The translations under genes and the position numbers were made by a program. A DNA stretch of 8,393 bases from Clostridiales bacterium UBA1206 (GTDB lineage: Bacteria > Bacillota > Clostridia > Oscillospirales > CAG-382). Shown one piece after another: positions 6,529-8,393 of the stretch. A model generated the notes under the pieces. The model ran no database searches and was not told the DNA's origin. It saw only the letters and a program-made list of their open reading frames with translations. Within the stretch, counting starts at the first letter, position 1, and the number at the start of each line of letters is the position of its first letter. The stretch is from NCBI GenBank assembly GCA_002310055.1, contig DBXS01000017.1:1-8393 (forward strand), given 5' to 3'.

Positions 6529-7538
6529 CGACAAACACCATAGGATTCCCACTCTTTGGTCTCGAATTCACCGTAAACGAGACCGCGTTCACCGTTTTCG
6601 GTATCAACGTCCAGTGGTACGGAATCATCCTTACGGTAGGGATCATACTCGGTTTTTTGTATTTTTACAGGCGCACCGTAAAGATCGACAAGATCCCCGA
6701 AAACGACATACTCAATATCGCGCTGTTCGCGATCCCGATCGCCATTATCGGCGCGCGCATCACCTACGTCGTTACCAGTTCCGATAAATTCGAAACGTTC
6801 TGGGACGTTATAAACATCCGCAACGGCGGGATCGCGGTCTACGGTTCGATCCTGTTCGGTCTGCTCACCATACTCGTCTACTGCAAGATAAAAAAGATAC
6901 CCTTCCTGCGCGTGATCGACGCGGCGGCTCCCGCGATGATGATAGGTCAGATAATCGGCAGATGGGGCAATTTCATCAACGGCGAAGCGTACGGCTGGTC
7001 GCCGAACGTCGAGACCTGGCCGTTCAGGATGACTATTGTTGAAAAACGTTATACCGACGGCGTGCTCACTTATACCGGGAACACGATAGTCGCGCACCCC
7101 ACTTTCCTTTACGAATCTCTTTGGAACCTCATAGGATTCATACTCATTTCCTACGCGTACAAGCACAAGAAAAAAGACGGCCAGATCGTGCTGCAGTATT
7201 TCGCCTGGTACGGGCTCGGCAGAGGGCTCATTGAGATCCTGCGCACCGACAGTCTGCACGGCCTGTTCGGCGAAAAGCTCTTTGTGGTCGTGGGACTTGC
7301 GAGCTTCGTTATCTGCACGACGCTGCTTATCATAATGCTCGTCAAGGCGAACAAGGAAGAAAAAGAGCTCGGCGCTTACAGCGAAGTCTATTCGGCGCCG
7401 GCGACCGCGCAGAACGAGGGATTCAACTGCGAAGAGATCAATGAAGAACCCGAAAACGCCGAAAAAGATATGAGCGGCGAAAACGAAGACGAAGACGGTA
7501 ACGGAGACGGCGAAGATGGCGAATGCGGTGATAATTGA
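6525..7538 (+). CDS. lgt: Phosphatidylglycerol--prolipoprotein diacylglyceryl transferase
   Basis: Lgt moves diacylglycerol from phosphatidylglycerol to the lipobox cysteine of prolipoproteins at the cytoplasmic membrane, the first step of lipoprotein maturation. The 337-residue protein has several hydrophobic segments, clear ones near residues 33-48, 62-83, 104-119, 199-212 and 251-273. The Lgt signature G-R-W-G-N-F-I-N-G-E-A-Y-G is at 145-157 (R146, N149 and E154), with H-P-T-F-L-Y-E-S at 191-198 and Y229/R233 matching E. coli Y235/R239. Y32 matches E. coli Y26. The E. coli H103 position is Tyr here (Y106 in G-G-I-A-V-Y-G), a substitution I believe is common in Clostridia. A hydrophilic tail of about 64 residues follows the last membrane segment; its final 39 residues hold 17 Asp/Glu. 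The gene end overlaps folD by 23 bases. Confidence 0.96.
   Translation: MTTNTIGFPLFGLEFTVNETAFTVFGINVQWYGIILTVGIILGFLYFYRRTVKIDKIPENDILNIALFAIPIAIIGARITYVVTSSDKFETFWDVINIRNGGIAVYGSILFGLLTILVYCKIKKIPFLRVIDAAAPAMMIGQIIGRWGNFINGEAYGWSPNVETWPFRMTIVEKRYTDGVLTYTGNTIVAHPTFLYESLWNLIGFILISYAYKHKKKDGQIVLQYFAWYGLGRGLIEILRTDSLHGLFGEKLFVVVGLASFVICTTLLIIMLVKANKEEKELGAYSEVYSAPATAQNEGFNCEEINEEPENAEKDMSGENEDEDGNGDGEDGECGDN
7503..7506 (+). promoter_or_regulatory. Shine-Dalgarno for folD inside the lgt tail
   Basis: GGAG lies 9 bases before ATG 7516, in purine-rich sequence that also encodes the Gly/Asp/Glu end of Lgt. It supports the start at 7516 and a 23-base overlap. Confidence 0.7.
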
Positions 7539-8364
7539 CGGCAAGGCCGTTGCACAGAAAGTTCGGAACGGAATAAAAGAGCGCATAGAAGCGCTCAAAG
7601 CGGAAAACAAACGTATTCCCTGCCTTGCGGTGATACTCGTGGGGGACGATCCGGCTTCCGCGGTATACGTGCGCAACAAAATGAAAGCGTGCGCCGAAGT
7701 CGGAATGCTTTCCGAGCAGGTGATACTTCCCGCGGAAACTTCCGAAGAGACTTTGCTTGACGAAATAGAAAAGTTCAACCGCGACGAAAACGTGGACGGC
7801 ATACTCGTCCAGCTGCCTCTGCCGCGCCACATAGACGCGCAGAAGGTGACTAAAGCGATACTGCCTTCCAAGGACGCCGACGCGTTCCACCCGCAGAACG
7901 TGGGGCTTTCACGGCTCGGCGAGCCTGCGTTTATGCCCTGCACTCCGTCCGGCGTGATACGGCTGCTTGACGAATACGGCGTAGAAATAAGCGGCAAAAG
8001 ATGCGTGGTCATAGGCAGGAGCAATATCGTAGGAAAACCGGTTGCGGATATGCTGCTCGCGCGCAACGGCACCGTGACGGTCTGCCATTCCAAAACGCCC
8101 GATATCGCCGAATACACCAAAAACGCCGACATAATCGTCGTCGCCGTAGGCAGAGCGAAAATGCTCAAAGGCGATATGATCAAAGAAGGCTGCGCGGTTA
8201 TCGACGTGGGTATAAACCGCGTTGACGGCAAGCTATGCGGCGACTGCGATTTCGATTCCTGCGCCGAAAAAGCGGCGTATATAACGCCGGTTCCCGGAGG
8301 CGTAGGGCCTATGACGATAGCGATGCTTCTGGAAAATACCATGCGCGCCTACGACTTGAAATAA
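7516..8364 (+). CDS. folD: Bifunctional methylenetetrahydrofolate dehydrogenase / methenyltetrahydrofolate cyclohydrolase
   Basis: FolD interconverts 5,10-methylene-, 5,10-methenyl- and 10-formyl-tetrahydrofolate, supplying one-carbon units for purines, formyl-Met-tRNA and, in many anaerobes, formate metabolism. The 282 residues match the family. Catalytic Y51 and K55 lie in S-A-V-Y-V-R-N-K (48-55). Then come V-D-G-I-L-V-Q-L-P-L-P (93-103) with Q99, K-D-A-D-A-F-H-P (119-126) with D122, the nucleotide-binding V-I-G-R-S-N-I-V-G-K-P (165-175), V-C-H-S (189-192), and the closing P-V-P-G-G-V-G-P-M-T (258-267). All expected catalytic residues are present. The K-D-V-D-G/A-F motif shows a mild Val-to-Ala change. 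Cofactor preference (NADP or NAD) cannot be told by eye. It is a soluble protein, the last gene visible in the operon, and the first with non-coding sequence after its stop. Confidence 0.98.
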   Translation: MANAVIIDGKAVAQKVRNGIKERIEALKAENKRIPCLAVILVGDDPASAVYVRNKMKACAEVGMLSEQVILPAETSEETLLDEIEKFNRDENVDGILVQLPLPRHIDAQKVTKAILPSKDADAFHPQNVGLSRLGEPAFMPCTPSGVIRLLDEYGVEISGKRCVVIGRSNIVGKPVADMLLARNGTVTVCHSKTPDIAEYTKNADIIVVAVGRAKMLKGDMIKEGCAVIDVGINRVDGKLCGDCDFDSCAEKAAYITPVPGGVGPMTIAMLLENTMRAYDLK

Positions 8365-8377
8365 CTTTATAAAACGC

Positions 8378-8393
8378 AAAACGGCTGCCGTAT
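8378..8393 (+). terminator. Possible left arm of a transcription terminator, cut by the window edge
   Basis: After the folD stop comes a short A/T-rich spacer and then AAAACGGCTGCCG, which starts at 8378. A GC-rich block preceded by an A run looks like the left half of an intrinsic, possibly two-way, terminator hairpin. The right arm and T run would lie beyond the window, so this is only a guess from half a structure. Confidence 0.25.

Noticed and set aside
6342..8342. A 666-codon open frame on the - strand opposite the M16 gene end, lgt and folD
   Set aside because: It is antisense to well-supported genes with clear motifs, and its translation shows low-complexity Ser/Thr/Ile and then Arg/Val/Asp stretches with no recognisable domain. 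It stays open because the codons that would read as stops on the other strand are rare in these genes.

Overview
This window is one densely packed, single-strand run of ten protein genes, all on the + strand. It starts inside a 2-oxoacid:ferredoxin oxidoreductase beta subunit and ends 29 bases after folD. There is no intergenic stretch longer than 1 base until after folD. Every junction is an overlap, an abutment or a 1-base gap, so I read it as part of one long operon whose promoter lies upstream. I see no RNA gene, mobile element, CRISPR array or non-coding stretch over 300 bases. The remaining open frames on either strand are shadows of these genes.

Layout: 1-375 oxidoreductase beta subunit (5' end cut off) and 377-910 gamma subunit; 900-1589 ispD and 1589-2062 ispF (non-mevalonate isoprenoid pathway); 2059-3222 nagA-like deacetylase and 3223-3996 nagB-like deaminase/isomerase (amino-sugar phosphate breakdown); 3993-5282 and 5257-6528, a pair of M16 peptidase-family proteins of the YmfF/YmfH type; 6525-7538 lgt (lipoprotein maturation); 7516-8364 folD (one-carbon folate metabolism). 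Five starts (ispF, nagA, ymfH-like, lgt, folD) are supported by a Shine-Dalgarno match at normal spacing. For ispF, nagA, ymfH and lgt this places the start downstream of the longest possible open frame.

The organism is probably an anaerobic member of the Clostridia (Bacillota), likely an uncultured gut-type lineage. The reasons are ferredoxin-linked 2-oxoacid oxidation, the MEP pathway, the Bacillota-typical YmfF/YmfH pair, strong AAGGAGG ribosome binding sites, and a moderately GC-rich composition (by eye) with frequent ATA isoleucine codons. This is inference; no marker gene fixes the taxonomy.

The genes do not form one pathway. They look like a housekeeping operon joining energy metabolism, isoprenoid synthesis, amino-sugar recycling, a split M16 protease pair, lipoprotein lipidation and folate chemistry. 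I found no clearly new system. The best second looks are the complementary loss of active-site parts in the two M16 proteins, the variant active-site motifs in the NagA/NagB pair, a two-residue deletion in a cavity loop of IspF, and an acidic Lgt tail whose codons double as the folD ribosome binding site.
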